NCBI RefSeq assembly: GCF_017877355.1
Contig: NZ_JAGIPR010000011.1
Span: 95,444-159,443, forward strand
Direction: 5' to 3'
Length of the DNA: 64,000 nt
Source of the DNA: Chryseobacterium jejuense
GTDB taxonomy: Bacteria > Bacteroidota > Bacteroidia > Flavobacteriales > Weeksellaceae
Shown: positions 1 through 8,093 of the stretch, one piece after another
Layout: the number at the start of each line of letters is the position of its first letter
Numbering within the stretch: position 1 is the first letter of the stretch
Notes under the pieces: model-generated
Told to the model about the DNA's origin: nothing
Database searches by the model: none
The model's input: the letters and a program-made list of their open reading frames with translations, nothing else
Made by a program: the position numbers and the translations under genes

Positions 1-785
1 GTGTTGGTAAAACGGAGCTTGCAAAGGCATTGGCAGAATTCTTGTTTGATGACGAAAATAACATGACCCGAATTGATATGAGTGAATATCAGGAACGTCA
101 CAGTGTTTCCAGATTGGTAGGTGCGCCTCCGGGATATGTTGGATATGATGAAGGCGGACAATTGACTGAAGCAGTAAGAAGAAGGCCTTATTCCGTGGTT
201 CTTTTGGATGAGATTGAAAAAGCTCACCCGGATGTTTTCAATACTCTGCTACAGGTTTTAGATGATGGTCGTTTAACAGATAACAAAGGCCGTGTAGTGA
301 ATTTCAAAAATTCTATCATCATTATGACTTCGAATTTAGGCTCACACCTGATTCAGGAGAATTTTGAAAATTTAACTGAGGAAAACCAGGATGAGATTGT
401 GGATAAAACCAAAGATGAAGTTTTTGATTTATTGAAACAAACATTACGTCCGGAATTCCTGAACAGAATTGATGAGATTGTACTCTTCCAACCTTTGAGA
501 AAGAAAGAGATTGGAAAAATCGTTCAGTTTCAATTGAGAGGGTTTAATGAGATGTTAGCAAAACGTAACATCATCATGACTTTCACTCAGGATGCGGTAG
601 ATTATCTGATGGAAAAAGGATATGATCCGGCATTTGGAGCAAGACCTCTAAAAAGAGTAATTCAACAGGAAGTATTAAATAAACTGTCTAAAGAAATCCT
701 TGCAGGAAATGTAAATGATGGTGACAGAATTACCCTGGATTACTTTGTAGAAACAGGATTAGTATTCAGACCTACTGAACAATAA
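1..785 (+). CDS. clpB: ATP-dependent chaperone ClpB, C-terminal part (5'-truncated by window edge)
   Basis: The open frame runs in from the left edge (codons in phase with position 3) and begins within the second AAA+ Walker A (VGKTELAKAL). The Walker B (VVLLDEIEKAHPDVF), the sensor/arginine-finger region (LRPEFLNRIDEIVLFQPL) and the C-terminal D2-small sequence (YDPAFGARPLKRVIQ) follow. This is the second nucleotide-binding domain of the ClpB/Hsp104 disaggregase, which works with DnaK to resolubilise aggregated proteins in the cytoplasm. ClpA and ClpC share the fold, but the stretch GYVGYDEGGQLTEAVRRRPY is typical of ClpB. About 600 N-terminal residues lie outside the window. A terminator hairpin follows at 831-865. 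Confidence 0.95.
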   Translation, partial: VGKTELAKALAEFLFDDENNMTRIDMSEYQERHSVSRLVGAPPGYVGYDEGGQLTEAVRRRPYSVVLLDEIEKAHPDVFNTLLQVLDDGRLTDNKGRVVNFKNSIIIMTSNLGSHLIQENFENLTEENQDEIVDKTKDEVFDLLKQTLRPEFLNRIDEIVLFQPLRKKEIGKIVQFQLRGFNEMLAKRNIIMTFTQDAVDYLMEKGYDPAFGARPLKRVIQQEVLNKLSKEILAGNVNDGDRITLDYFVETGLVFRPTEQ

Positions 786-830
786 AAGAATAAAGTAGTT
801 TTTTTTCATATACATTAATTTTTGTAAATG

Positions 831-865
831 AGTGCTGTAGAGAAATCTGCGGCACTTATTTTTTG
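831..865 (+). terminator. Rho-independent terminator of clpB
   Basis: A 10-bp stem (831-840 with 847-856, including two G-U pairs) closes a 6-nt loop and is followed by a T-rich tract, 46 bp after the clpB stop. Confidence 0.75.
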
Positions 866-1110
866 TATAAGAACTTTTACACAAATTGTTTATTACAAAT
901 AATAATTTTCAAGCAATTGCTGATTATTCAAAAAATTATCCTACGTATTAAATATTATTAATGTTTTATTTATTATAAAAACATATTTAATATACAAAAT
1001 AAACATTAAAAACATAAAACAAATGCATTTAACATAAAAAAAATATCAAATTAATAAATACTTCATATTAAAATTTACCATACATTCGTTTTATAAAAAA
1101 AACGAGATTT
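866..1110. other. AT-rich intergenic region without a gene
   Basis: The gap between clpB and the first metalloprotease is 325 bp in all. After the clpB terminator the sequence is very AT-rich, with runs such as TTTATTATAAAAACATATT and no open frame of note. It presumably holds the promoter of the metalloprotease at 1111, but I see no clear TAnnTTTG match. Confidence 0.6.
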
Positions 1111-2115
1111 ATGAAAAAAACAATTTTAGGTGTTTTGATTACACTTTTAGTATCCTGTAATAGTAATGAAACCGAAAACATTACCCCAGAAAACACAAAC
1201 GTGGAAGAAGTCAATACAACAGCAGGCAAAGAAGCCTTTTGCGGTTCTGATATTCTAAGACAGAAACATCTTGCAGAAGACCCTTCCGCTATGCAGCGAA
1301 TGCTTCAGATAGAAAGCCAGACCGCTAACTATATTGAGCAGAAAAAAATGGGTAAAGTTTTGGCAGATGGAAGTATAGAAATTCCGGTGATCTTTAATGT
1401 TCTTTACACAAAGGCTGCCAACAATGTATCAGATGCCAGAATAAATTCTCAAATTGATGTACTTAATAAAGCTTTTGCATCTAGTCATGTCGATATTTCT
1501 AAGATTCCTACCGAATTTCAGCCAGTGAATGCGGGAGATACCAAAATTAAATTCAGACTGGCTGGCATTAACAGAAAATCAACAAAAACTTCCAGATGGG
1601 CACCAGATGATAAAATGAAAAAAGCATCTACAGGAGGGATGGACTCTACCGATCCTAACAACTATTTAAATATTTGGGTTGTAGATTATATGCCTTATCA
1701 GTCCGGATACGTCTTAGGATACGCCACTTTTCCGGAAGATGCAGGACTTTGGAATGATGGTGTTGTTATGATGGATGATTATGTAGGAGAAGGAGGTCCG
1801 GACCCAACCCATAACCAAGGAAGAGTTACAGTACATGAGGTAGGACATTATTTAAATCTAAGACATATTTGGGGGGATGCGAACTGTGGAAATGACTTTG
1901 TGGATGACACCCCTCAACAGATCACCAAACATTCCGGCGTACCATCCTATCCTAGATATGAGACTTGTGGTGGAGTTTCACGTTCTGTCATGTTTATGAA
2001 CTATATGGATTACTCAGATGAAACAACGCTATTCATGTTTACACAACAACAAAATAACAGAATGCAAGCTGCAATTTCTGCATCCGGTCCCCGAGCAGGA
2101 TTACGAGTTTTATAA
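1111..2115 (+). CDS. M43-family (pappalysin/cytophagalysin-type) zinc metalloprotease lipoprotein, copy 1
   Basis: This 334-aa protein starts with a lipoprotein signal (lipobox LLVSC, Cys16), so it should be exported and lipid-anchored. The C-terminal half has the metzincin zinc site H242-E243-x2-H246-x5-H252 (HEVGHYLNLRH) followed by IWGDANCG, and a Met-turn-like FMNYMDY at about 295-301. These features place it in peptidase family M43. Asn occupies the position of the usual metzincin Gly. It is the first of three paralogs here (5478 and 6963). All share the pre-catalytic KVLADGS and NVSDARI blocks and end in RAGLR. No T9SS sorting domain is visible. The substrate is unknown. A strong terminator follows. 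Confidence 0.88.
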   Translation: MKKTILGVLITLLVSCNSNETENITPENTNVEEVNTTAGKEAFCGSDILRQKHLAEDPSAMQRMLQIESQTANYIEQKKMGKVLADGSIEIPVIFNVLYTKAANNVSDARINSQIDVLNKAFASSHVDISKIPTEFQPVNAGDTKIKFRLAGINRKSTKTSRWAPDDKMKKASTGGMDSTDPNNYLNIWVVDYMPYQSGYVLGYATFPEDAGLWNDGVVMMDDYVGEGGPDPTHNQGRVTVHEVGHYLNLRHIWGDANCGNDFVDDTPQQITKHSGVPSYPRYETCGGVSRSVMFMNYMDYSDETTLFMFTQQQNNRMQAAISASGPRAGLRVL

Positions 2116-2130
2116 GATTATCAAAAATTT

Positions 2131-2167
2131 AAAAAAAGATCGCTTTCCTCAAGCGGTCTTTTTTTTT
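2131..2167 (+). terminator. Rho-independent terminator after M43 protease copy 1
   Basis: The hairpin aaagatcgctt/aagcggtcttt has a 5-nt loop, followed by eight or more T residues, about 20 bp after the stop. Confidence 0.85.
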
Positions 2168-2291
2168 AAAAGCATGCTCATAAATCCATCATAAGAAGTA
2201 TTAGTATCTCAAAAGAAATACTAAATGATAAATATTTCTTTATAACGTGAAATACATTATCTTTACCTTACAAATTAATAACAAAATCAGT

Positions 2292-2444
2292 ATGAAAAAG
2301 TTAAAAAGACAGGAATTAAAGAAAATTGAAGGCGGAGTACTTCCTCCAATGATTGCATGTGATGAGTTCTGGAACTGTCCTACCGGCCTTTGCTGTACTG
2401 CAGGATTGGTCTGCAGGGATCCTAAAAAGTATGGATGCATTTAA
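2292..2444 (+). CDS. Double-glycine-leader small cysteine-rich peptide (bacteriocin/RiPP-like precursor)
   Basis: This 50-aa peptide has the leader MKKLKRQELKKIEGG, which ends in a double-Gly motif at residues 14-15. That leader type is known from Chryseobacterium 'bacteriocin-like' peptides and resembles substrates of peptidase-containing ABC exporters. The 35-residue remainder holds six Cys at 23, 29, 34, 35, 41 and 49, giving C-x5-C-x4-CC-x5-C-x7-C. This is the spacing order of inhibitor-cystine-knot peptides. The ATG at 2292 is preferred over one 45 bases upstream (2247) because the leader begins there. The gene stands alone between two terminators. No exporter, modification enzyme or immunity gene is recognisable nearby. 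The function is unknown and a toxin role is only inferred. Confidence 0.75.
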   Translation: MKKLKRQELKKIEGGVLPPMIACDEFWNCPTGLCCTAGLVCRDPKKYGCI

Positions 2445-2448
2445 CTAT

Positions 2449-2474
2449 AAACGGAGAATTTTTCTCCGTTTTTT
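2449..2474 (+). terminator. Rho-independent terminator of the small Cys-rich peptide gene
   Basis: A perfect 10-bp stem (aaacggagaa/ttctccgttt) with a 3-nt loop ends in a T run, starting five bases after the peptide stop codon. It makes the peptide gene a self-contained unit. Confidence 0.88.
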
Positions 2475-2638
2475 ATGTCCTATAACTTTAGTTTTATCTT
2501 ATCTTTTTTTTAATTAGGAAGCAATCCGTAAAAACACGGTAAAAATAACAGTATAATTCCCTATTCCCTATTCTATTTACTCCCATATTTTTTTACGAAA
2601 TTTGCGGAAACACGGATGCTCTATTATAAAACTAAGTT

Positions 2639-3157
2639 ATGAAAACAGAATCTACTAATGAACACGAGCCTTCAGGCTCAGGAGCAATGTCAAATGATCT
2701 TATCAAAGCTCTTATTGACAATTACCGCCAAAACCAAATGATTGCCATTAATGAAACTATGGGAATAACAGATTCCAACTCCATATGGTTTGATCTTACC
2801 AAGTTGAAAAACTTCATTAACCAATTAGAACACGAAGCCCGAAAAATGAATTCTGAATGTACTGAGGAAGATTTAGGGGTCAGGTTTTATTACGCCGCCT
2901 ATCCGAAAATCGAGAATTGGGACATCATGGAAAGCCATCCCGTTCCCCAGGAGTATTCCGAAAGACACACCCTCATAATGGTCCCTACATTGAAAAAAGA
3001 AAATGAAGACGGAGAAATTATACATTTCGACTTCAACTCATTACCAAATAATAAACTGAGAAACCTTACACTCAATGCACGTGGCCCAAAACCTGGAGGC
3101 ATCGGAGAAAATCAGGGAACCTTATCACCTCCGGCAAGCTCAATGGGAATGCTTTAG
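2639..3157 (+). CDS. Hypothetical soluble protein at the head of a sensor-kinase operon
   Basis: This 172-aa protein has no signal peptide or membrane segment. I do not recognise its family. The N-terminus is Ser/Glu/Gly-rich, the middle is predicted helical (LTKLKNFINQLEHEARKMN) and aromatic-rich segments follow. The C-terminal 25 residues are Gly/Pro-rich and probably disordered. It lies 28 bp upstream of the 7-TM protein gene at 3186 and in the same direction as the kinase and regulator that follow. The four genes (2639-5232) are probably one operon, so a role in the signalling unit is plausible but unproven. Confidence 0.7.
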   Translation: MKTESTNEHEPSGSGAMSNDLIKALIDNYRQNQMIAINETMGITDSNSIWFDLTKLKNFINQLEHEARKMNSECTEEDLGVRFYYAAYPKIENWDIMESHPVPQEYSERHTLIMVPTLKKENEDGEIIHFDFNSLPNNKLRNLTLNARGPKPGGIGENQGTLSPPASSMGML

Positions 3158-3185
3158 TATTAATTAAAAGAACTTATTATAAACT

Positions 3186-3830
3186 ATGACTGAATTCCAA
3201 AGGTTTTTCTCACAATTTATGTATACTGGAGAGGCTATTGCTGCTTTAGTATCCATTATTTATTTTAACCGTGAAAAAAAACTGCATTGGAAACTTTTCG
3301 CTTTGTATCTTATTGCTATTTTCCTATGTGAATCTTCTGTGAAGTGGGCAGAGGAGAAGCTTCGTATCGATAGAATTATTTTTTACAACTATTTTGTAAT
3401 GCCATTGCAGTTTATTTTCTTTTATTGGTTATATGCAATAAAATCTCTGAAGAAACCCAAACTATTCTACATCTTTTCTTTTCTATATTTTGCTGCTTTT
3501 ATTCCACAACTTTCACTTTTTGTAGAAAGAAAAGTTGTTTATGCTCTCAATTATACTTTAGGTTGTATATTTTTGATGGTTCTGGTAGTTATGGAATATT
3601 ATAAACAAGTCAATTCAACGGAAATCCTAAAATTCAGTACCAACAGAATGTTTTATATCAATCTGGGTAATACTCTTTTTTATATAGGAACACTCCCGTT
3701 TATGACCTTCATGTCTCTTCTTTGGGAATACAGAGATATATGGGATCTATATTTTGCTTATTTTCAGATTTCCGGAACTATCATGTATATTTTATTTGCA
3801 AGTGCATTTATATGGGGAAAGCAGAATTAA
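3186..3830 (+). CDS. Seven-TM integral membrane protein, kinase-operon partner
   Basis: This 214-aa protein has about seven hydrophobic helices (roughly residues 11-26, 33-50, 60-81, 88-108, 112-134, 148-169 and 185-210), separated by short charged loops. There is no recognisable catalytic motif. Its 3' end overlaps the histidine kinase start by 19 bp, indicating translational coupling. The kinase itself has only one TM segment and no sensor domain, so this protein is a good candidate for the sensory module of the pair. That role is inference from gene order only. Confidence 0.8.
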   Translation: MTEFQRFFSQFMYTGEAIAALVSIIYFNREKKLHWKLFALYLIAIFLCESSVKWAEEKLRIDRIIFYNYFVMPLQFIFFYWLYAIKSLKKPKLFYIFSFLYFAAFIPQLSLFVERKVVYALNYTLGCIFLMVLVVMEYYKQVNSTEILKFSTNRMFYINLGNTLFYIGTLPFMTFMSLLWEYRDIWDLYFAYFQISGTIMYILFASAFIWGKQN

Positions 3831-4597
3831 TAATTACGATCATTCTTTTTAATACATTCTTTGTAATGTTTGCCGTTGCTGTGGCCATCTACATCAGAAA
3901 CTACAGGCAGCGCAAGAAAGAATACCTTAATGAGATGGAAATGAAAAACGAAATTCACCAGAGAGAACTCCTCTCTACCCAGCTGGAGATCCAGCAGGCC
4001 ACCATGCAGCAAATTGGAAGAGAACTACATGACAATATCGGACAAAAGTTGACTTTGGTGAGTTTATATGTTCAGCAAATGCTTTATGAGAACAAGGTTC
4101 CAGAAGCCAGCGAGAGAATTGACCAGGTTTCACAGATTATCAACCAATCTCTGCAGGATTTGCGTAGCCTTTCAAAAACATTAACAGATGACAACATCAG
4201 CCAAAAGGAAATTGTAACGTTGATACAGGAGGAGGTTGATAATACCAATTCATTGAAAAGATGTCTTATCAGTTTTGAACATAATTTTGAACATTTGGAT
4301 CTGGGTTTTGTCCATAAAAATCTATTGCTGAGAATCACTCAGGAGTTTATCCAGAACAGCATAAAACACTCTCAATGCAAAAATATTTTCATCAGTTTAA
4401 ATACTTCCGAAAACTTACTTTGGGAACTCACCATCCGTGATGACGGAATCGGATTTGATACCACCCAGACAAAATCTAATGGGATTGGTCTCACCAATAT
4501 GAAAAACAGAGCTGAAATCATTGGTGCCGATTTCCTTCTTGAGAGCGAAAAAAATGCAGGCACCCAACTCAATATTACCTTAAAAAAACAGCCATGA
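3812..4597 (+). CDS. Sensor histidine kinase, HisKA_3 (NarX/DesK) type
   Basis: The 261-aa product has one N-terminal TM helix (about 5-28) and a helical linker. A HisKA_3 dimerisation/phosphoacceptor motif follows (GRELHDNIGQKLT, His73), then a HATPase domain with an N-box (ITQEFIQNSIKHS) and G-boxes (DDGIGFD, GIGLTNMKNRAE). A longer open frame reaches back to 3722. The ATG at 3812 is preferred because translation from 3722 would run 109 bp into the 7-TM gene and lack a TM start. The gene overlaps the upstream gene by 19 bp and the downstream regulator by 4 bp. It probably phosphorylates the LuxR-type regulator at 4594. With almost no periplasmic domain, it must sense through its membrane helix or a partner. 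Confidence 0.9.
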   Translation: MGKAELIITIILFNTFFVMFAVAVAIYIRNYRQRKKEYLNEMEMKNEIHQRELLSTQLEIQQATMQQIGRELHDNIGQKLTLVSLYVQQMLYENKVPEASERIDQVSQIINQSLQDLRSLSKTLTDDNISQKEIVTLIQEEVDNTNSLKRCLISFEHNFEHLDLGFVHKNLLLRITQEFIQNSIKHSQCKNIFISLNTSENLLWELTIRDDGIGFDTTQTKSNGIGLTNMKNRAEIIGADFLLESEKNAGTQLNITLKKQP

Positions 4598-5232
4598 AAA
4601 AAACAATTGTAATTGTTGACGACCATATACTTATTGCAAAAGCCCTTGAAGGGATTATTGGTAACTTCAGTGAGTTTGAAGTAATCTATGTCTGTGAAAG
4701 CGGCAAAGATCTGATTCAAAAATTTGAAGAAGGAAACACAATTCCTGAAATCATTCTTATGGATGTCAGTATGCCGATTATGGATGGTTTTGAAACTGCT
4801 GCCTGGGTTACCAAAAATCATCCGGAAATCAAAGTTATGGCACTCAGCATGCAAGGTGATGATAACAGTGTTATTAAAATGATTAAAAATGGTGCAAAAG
4901 GATATCTTTTAAAAAACACCCATCCAAAAGATTTGGAAATAGCACTTACTAGATTAAATACAGATGGTTTCTATTATCCTGAATGGGCCTCAAAGATTAT
5001 ATTCTCCAATCTCAATAAAAATGACATAGAAACTACTGTAAAAATCTCCGAACGGGAAAAAGAATTTCTCAAATACACAGTAACAGAACTGAGTTATAAA
5101 GAAATTGCAGACAGAATGTGCTGCAGTCCCAGAACAGTAGAAAGCTACCGTGACCAATTATGTGAAAAACTGGATTTAAAAACCCGAGTAGGCCTGGCTG
5201 TTTTCGCTATTAAGAATGGCTTTGCAAACTAA
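4594..5232 (+). CDS. NarL/FixJ-family response regulator
   Basis: This 212-aa protein has an N-terminal receiver domain (acidic pair D9/D10, phosphoacceptor Asp57 in LMDVSMP, conserved Lys in GYLLK) and a C-terminal LuxR-type HTH (ISEREKEFLKYT..SYKEIADRM..SPRTVESYRDQL). Its start overlaps the kinase stop (ATGA), so the two are translationally coupled and should form one phosphorelay. It sits directly upstream of M43 protease copies 2 and 3, which makes those genes candidate targets. No operator could be identified by eye. Confidence 0.93.
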   Translation: MKKTIVIVDDHILIAKALEGIIGNFSEFEVIYVCESGKDLIQKFEEGNTIPEIILMDVSMPIMDGFETAAWVTKNHPEIKVMALSMQGDDNSVIKMIKNGAKGYLLKNTHPKDLEIALTRLNTDGFYYPEWASKIIFSNLNKNDIETTVKISEREKEFLKYTVTELSYKEIADRMCCSPRTVESYRDQLCEKLDLKTRVGLAVFAIKNGFAN

Positions 5233-5420
5233 TTCAAAGTAAAAATTTTTCTTTCAAACAATTTAATAGATTTATTATTTACACACAAAAACACAAAACA
5301 AATAAAATTTCAAAGCTATTCATTGAATTATCAAAAATATAACATTTAACCAAAACACATGCGATATAATTAAACTAATAAACTAATAAGTGTTAATTTA
5401 ATAAAAAAATTAAATAATAG

Positions 5421-5452
5421 TTTGCATATTAATTCCAAATAATATAATTTCA
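5421..5452 (+). promoter_or_regulatory. Putative promoter of M43 protease copy 2 (duplicated block)
   Basis: TTTG at 5421-5424 and TAATTTCA at 5445-5452 (6 of 8 to TAnnTTTG) are separated by 20 bp, with the ATG 26 bp further on. The block recurs with the same spacing at 6901-6932, before copy 3. Confidence 0.5.
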
Positions 5453-5477
5453 CATCCTCAATTTTAAAAATATTGAT

Positions 5478-6482
5478 ATGAAAAAACTACTTTTTGGAGC
5501 TCTTATGCTCGGTCTAATGACAGCATGTAACAATGATAACGTTACCAATCAAAATGAAGCTCCAGCTGAAGAGCCAGCACTGGCTGCCGGATTAGCACAA
5601 AGAGGATGTGCTTCCGAAGAAATAAGACAGGAGGCCTTGAAAAACAATCCTGAACTCAAACAAAGATTTGCTGATTTGGAAATCAACACAGAAAACTTTG
5701 CCAAGAATGTGCAATTTGGAAAAGTTCTTGCTGACGGTAGCGTAGAAATCCCTGTAGTGGTAAATGTAATCTATAAAACTACTGCAGAAAACGTTTCTGA
5801 TGCAAGAATAGCTGAACAAATTGCAGTATTAAATGCTGATTATTCAGGTACAAACAGTGATGCCAGTAAAATCCCTTCTGAATTCACATCGGTAAGTTCG
5901 GGCGACACAAAAGTAAAATTCAGACTGGTAAATACGGTTAGAAAATCTACTTCCAAGACAAGTTGGGCTACCAATGATGACATGAAAAAAGCATCTAAAG
6001 GAGGTATTGATGCAACTAATCCTACCAATTATTTAAATATCTGGATCGTAGGAAAAATGACAAGCCAGGGCCGTACCATTCTTGGATACGCTACATTCCC
6101 AGAATCTGCAGGATTATGGAATGACGGCGTTGTCATTGGAGCACCATATTTTGGTAAAACAGGAGCTTCTTCACCGTTCAACCTGGGAAGAACAGCAACG
6201 CATGAGGTAGGACACTACTTAAACCTAAGACATATCTGGGGAGATGCTAATTGTGGAAATGACCTTGTAAGTGATACCCCTACACAAACAACAGCCAATT
6301 ATGGAAAACCTACATACCCTTTATACAACACATGTAGCGGAGTACAAAGATCTGTAATGTTTATGAACTATATGGATTATGTAGATGATGGAGCTATGTT
6401 TATGTTCTCCGCGGGACAAAAAACAAGAATGCAGTCTGTGGTTGCAGCTTCAGGTGCAAGAGCAGGATTAAGAGTTTACTAG
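5478..6482 (+). CDS. M43-family zinc metalloprotease lipoprotein, copy 2
   Basis: This 334-aa product has a lipobox (LMTAC, Cys17) and the zinc site H242-E243-x2-H246-x5-H252 in HEVGHYLNLRHIWGD, followed by a Met-turn region FMNYMDY near residues 295-301. It is closest to copy 3: their first 20 residues and promoter blocks are nearly the same, so the two probably arose by a recent tandem duplication. The mature N-terminus is Ala/Glu-rich and likely a flexible tether. It is expected at the cell envelope as a protease of unknown substrate. Confidence 0.88.
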   Translation: MKKLLFGALMLGLMTACNNDNVTNQNEAPAEEPALAAGLAQRGCASEEIRQEALKNNPELKQRFADLEINTENFAKNVQFGKVLADGSVEIPVVVNVIYKTTAENVSDARIAEQIAVLNADYSGTNSDASKIPSEFTSVSSGDTKVKFRLVNTVRKSTSKTSWATNDDMKKASKGGIDATNPTNYLNIWIVGKMTSQGRTILGYATFPESAGLWNDGVVIGAPYFGKTGASSPFNLGRTATHEVGHYLNLRHIWGDANCGNDLVSDTPTQTTANYGKPTYPLYNTCSGVQRSVMFMNYMDYVDDGAMFMFSAGQKTRMQSVVAASGARAGLRVY

Positions 6483-6506
6483 TAAAAAATACAGTTATTA
6501 AATATT

Positions 6507-6541
6507 TAAAAATCTATCTCAAATTGAGATAGATTTTTTTT
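6507..6541 (+). terminator. Rho-independent terminator after M43 protease copy 2
   Basis: The stem aatctatctc/gagatagatt is followed by a run of seven or more T residues, about 25 bp after the stop. A similar hairpin follows copy 3. Confidence 0.82.
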
Positions 6542-6900
6542 GCCTCTACTCTCCTCTTACATTCAGAAATATTATTGTATTTATCAACTGATTTTTCAAA
6601 CTAGAAATAACGGAAGCATTATTCTTTTTTATTCCGGACATATAATCATTGGGAAAAAGCAAAAAATCTGAAGCTGTCACCATTCTTTTAATGATCGTTT
6701 CGAGGACTGATTTAGTGTTAAAAATATTCTACAAACAATAAAAAAGCATAAAAATATTTTCACCCCTAAATACACTTAGGCGTGAAATATAAAACAATTA
6801 ATTAAAAATAATTAAAATTCAAAACAATACCAATTATATTATCATATACATAAGTAAAACGACCATTAAATAAACATTTATTAATTATTTCGTTAAATAA
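6542..6900. other. Intergenic region between M43 copies 2 and 3
   Basis: The whole gap between the two genes is 480 bp. It holds the copy 2 terminator, an AT-rich stretch and the copy 3 promoter. A 45-codon minus-strand frame (6546-6683, starting MVTASDFLL) has coding-like composition but no recognisable ribosome site or family. It may be a remnant. I do not call it as a gene. Confidence 0.5.
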
Positions 6901-6932
6901 TTTGCATATCAATTTTAAATAATATAATTTCA
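6901..6932 (+). promoter_or_regulatory. Putative promoter of M43 protease copy 3 (duplicated block)
   Basis: TTTG at 6901-6904 and TAATTTCA at 6925-6932 have the same 20-bp spacer as the block before copy 2. The intervening bases are nearly the same, and the ATG is 31 bp downstream. Confidence 0.5.
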
Positions 6933-6962
6933 CATTCTCAACCACAATTATATTATAACGAT

Positions 6963-7982
6963 ATGAAAAAATTCTTATTTGGAGCTCTTGCTCTAGGTTT
7001 AATGTCTGCCTGTAATAATGACAGCATGACCAACCAAAATGATTCACCTATGAATTCAGAAGCTTCTCCTACTGCATTAACTGTTACACAAAGAAGCTGT
7101 CCATCAGAAGAAATAAGACAAGCAATGCTTCTGAAAAATCCTGCGCTTCAGCAAAAAGTAGCCGATATTGAATTCGGAACCGAAAAATTTGCAGAAAATC
7201 TTAAAGTGGGAAAAGTACTCGCAGATGGAACAGTTGAGATCCCGGTTGTTTTTAACGTGATCTATAATACCTCAACTCAAAATGTTTCCGATGCAAGAAT
7301 CGCAGAGCAAATTGCGGTACTGAATGCTGATTATGGCGCTACCAATTCCGACATCACTAAAATTCCTTCAGCGTTTCAACCTTCAGCGGCAGGTGATGTA
7401 AAAATCCGTTTCAAGTTGATAGCCACTAACCGTAAACAGAGTACAAAAACAGCCTGGAGATCTGATCTTGAAGAGATGAAAGAAGCCAGCACAGGAGGTA
7501 TTACTGCTACTGATCCGACTAAAAATATGAATATATGGGTTGTCAATTCAATACTTGACGATAAGGGCCAGCCCGGAACTTTAGGCTACGCTTATTATCC
7601 GGAACATGCAGGGCAATGGTATGATGGCCTTGTAATTGGATATCAGTATATAGGAAAAACCGGTGCTTCGGCTCCGTTCAACTTAGGAAGAACAGTAACA
7701 CATGAAGTAGGACACTATCTGAACCTTCCACACCTTTGGGGATCATCTAATACAGGCTGTCAGACAGATTACTCTAATGATACACCGACTTCTCCAGGTC
7801 CTAACTACGGAACTCCCACATATCCTTTGAACAGAGTTTGTGGAGGTGTAAGCCGTTCTCAGATGTTCATGAACTATATGGATTATGTAGATGATAAGGC
7901 AATGTTTATGTTTTCTGCTAATCAAAAAACAAGAATGCAAGCTGTAGTATCCACATCCGGACCAAGAGCTGGGTTAAGATAA
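6963..7982 (+). CDS. M43-family zinc metalloprotease lipoprotein, copy 3
   Basis: This 339-aa product has a lipobox (LMSAC, Cys17) and the zinc site H247-E248-x2-H251-x5-H257 within HEVGHYLNLPHLWG. Pro replaces the Arg seen in copies 1 and 2, and the following loop differs (SSNTGCQTDYSND). A Met-turn-like FMNYMDY is present and the C-terminus ends in RAGLR. These differences suggest altered substrate preference among the three paralogs. A terminator follows at 8022-8054. Confidence 0.88.
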   Translation: MKKFLFGALALGLMSACNNDSMTNQNDSPMNSEASPTALTVTQRSCPSEEIRQAMLLKNPALQQKVADIEFGTEKFAENLKVGKVLADGTVEIPVVFNVIYNTSTQNVSDARIAEQIAVLNADYGATNSDITKIPSAFQPSAAGDVKIRFKLIATNRKQSTKTAWRSDLEEMKEASTGGITATDPTKNMNIWVVNSILDDKGQPGTLGYAYYPEHAGQWYDGLVIGYQYIGKTGASAPFNLGRTVTHEVGHYLNLPHLWGSSNTGCQTDYSNDTPTSPGPNYGTPTYPLNRVCGGVSRSQMFMNYMDYVDDKAMFMFSANQKTRMQAVVSTSGPRAGLR

Positions 7983-8021
7983 TCAACAAAATCAGCTGAA
8001 ATATTATAAAAACATTAAAAT

Positions 8022-8054
8022 AGTCTATCTCAATTTTTGGGATAGATTTTTTTT
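8022..8054 (+). terminator. Rho-independent terminator after M43 protease copy 3
   Basis: The stem tctatctca/tgggataga (with a G-U pair) has a T-rich loop and is followed by eight T residues. Confidence 0.8.
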
Positions 8055-8093
8055 ATATTTTTACGCGATTTAATTTCAGTACCATTAACTAAG

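Noticed and set aside
6546..6683. 45-codon minus-strand reading frame between M43 copies 2 and 3
   Set aside because: It has coding-like composition but no ribosome site, family match or terminator. It may be a remnant, but the evidence is too weak.
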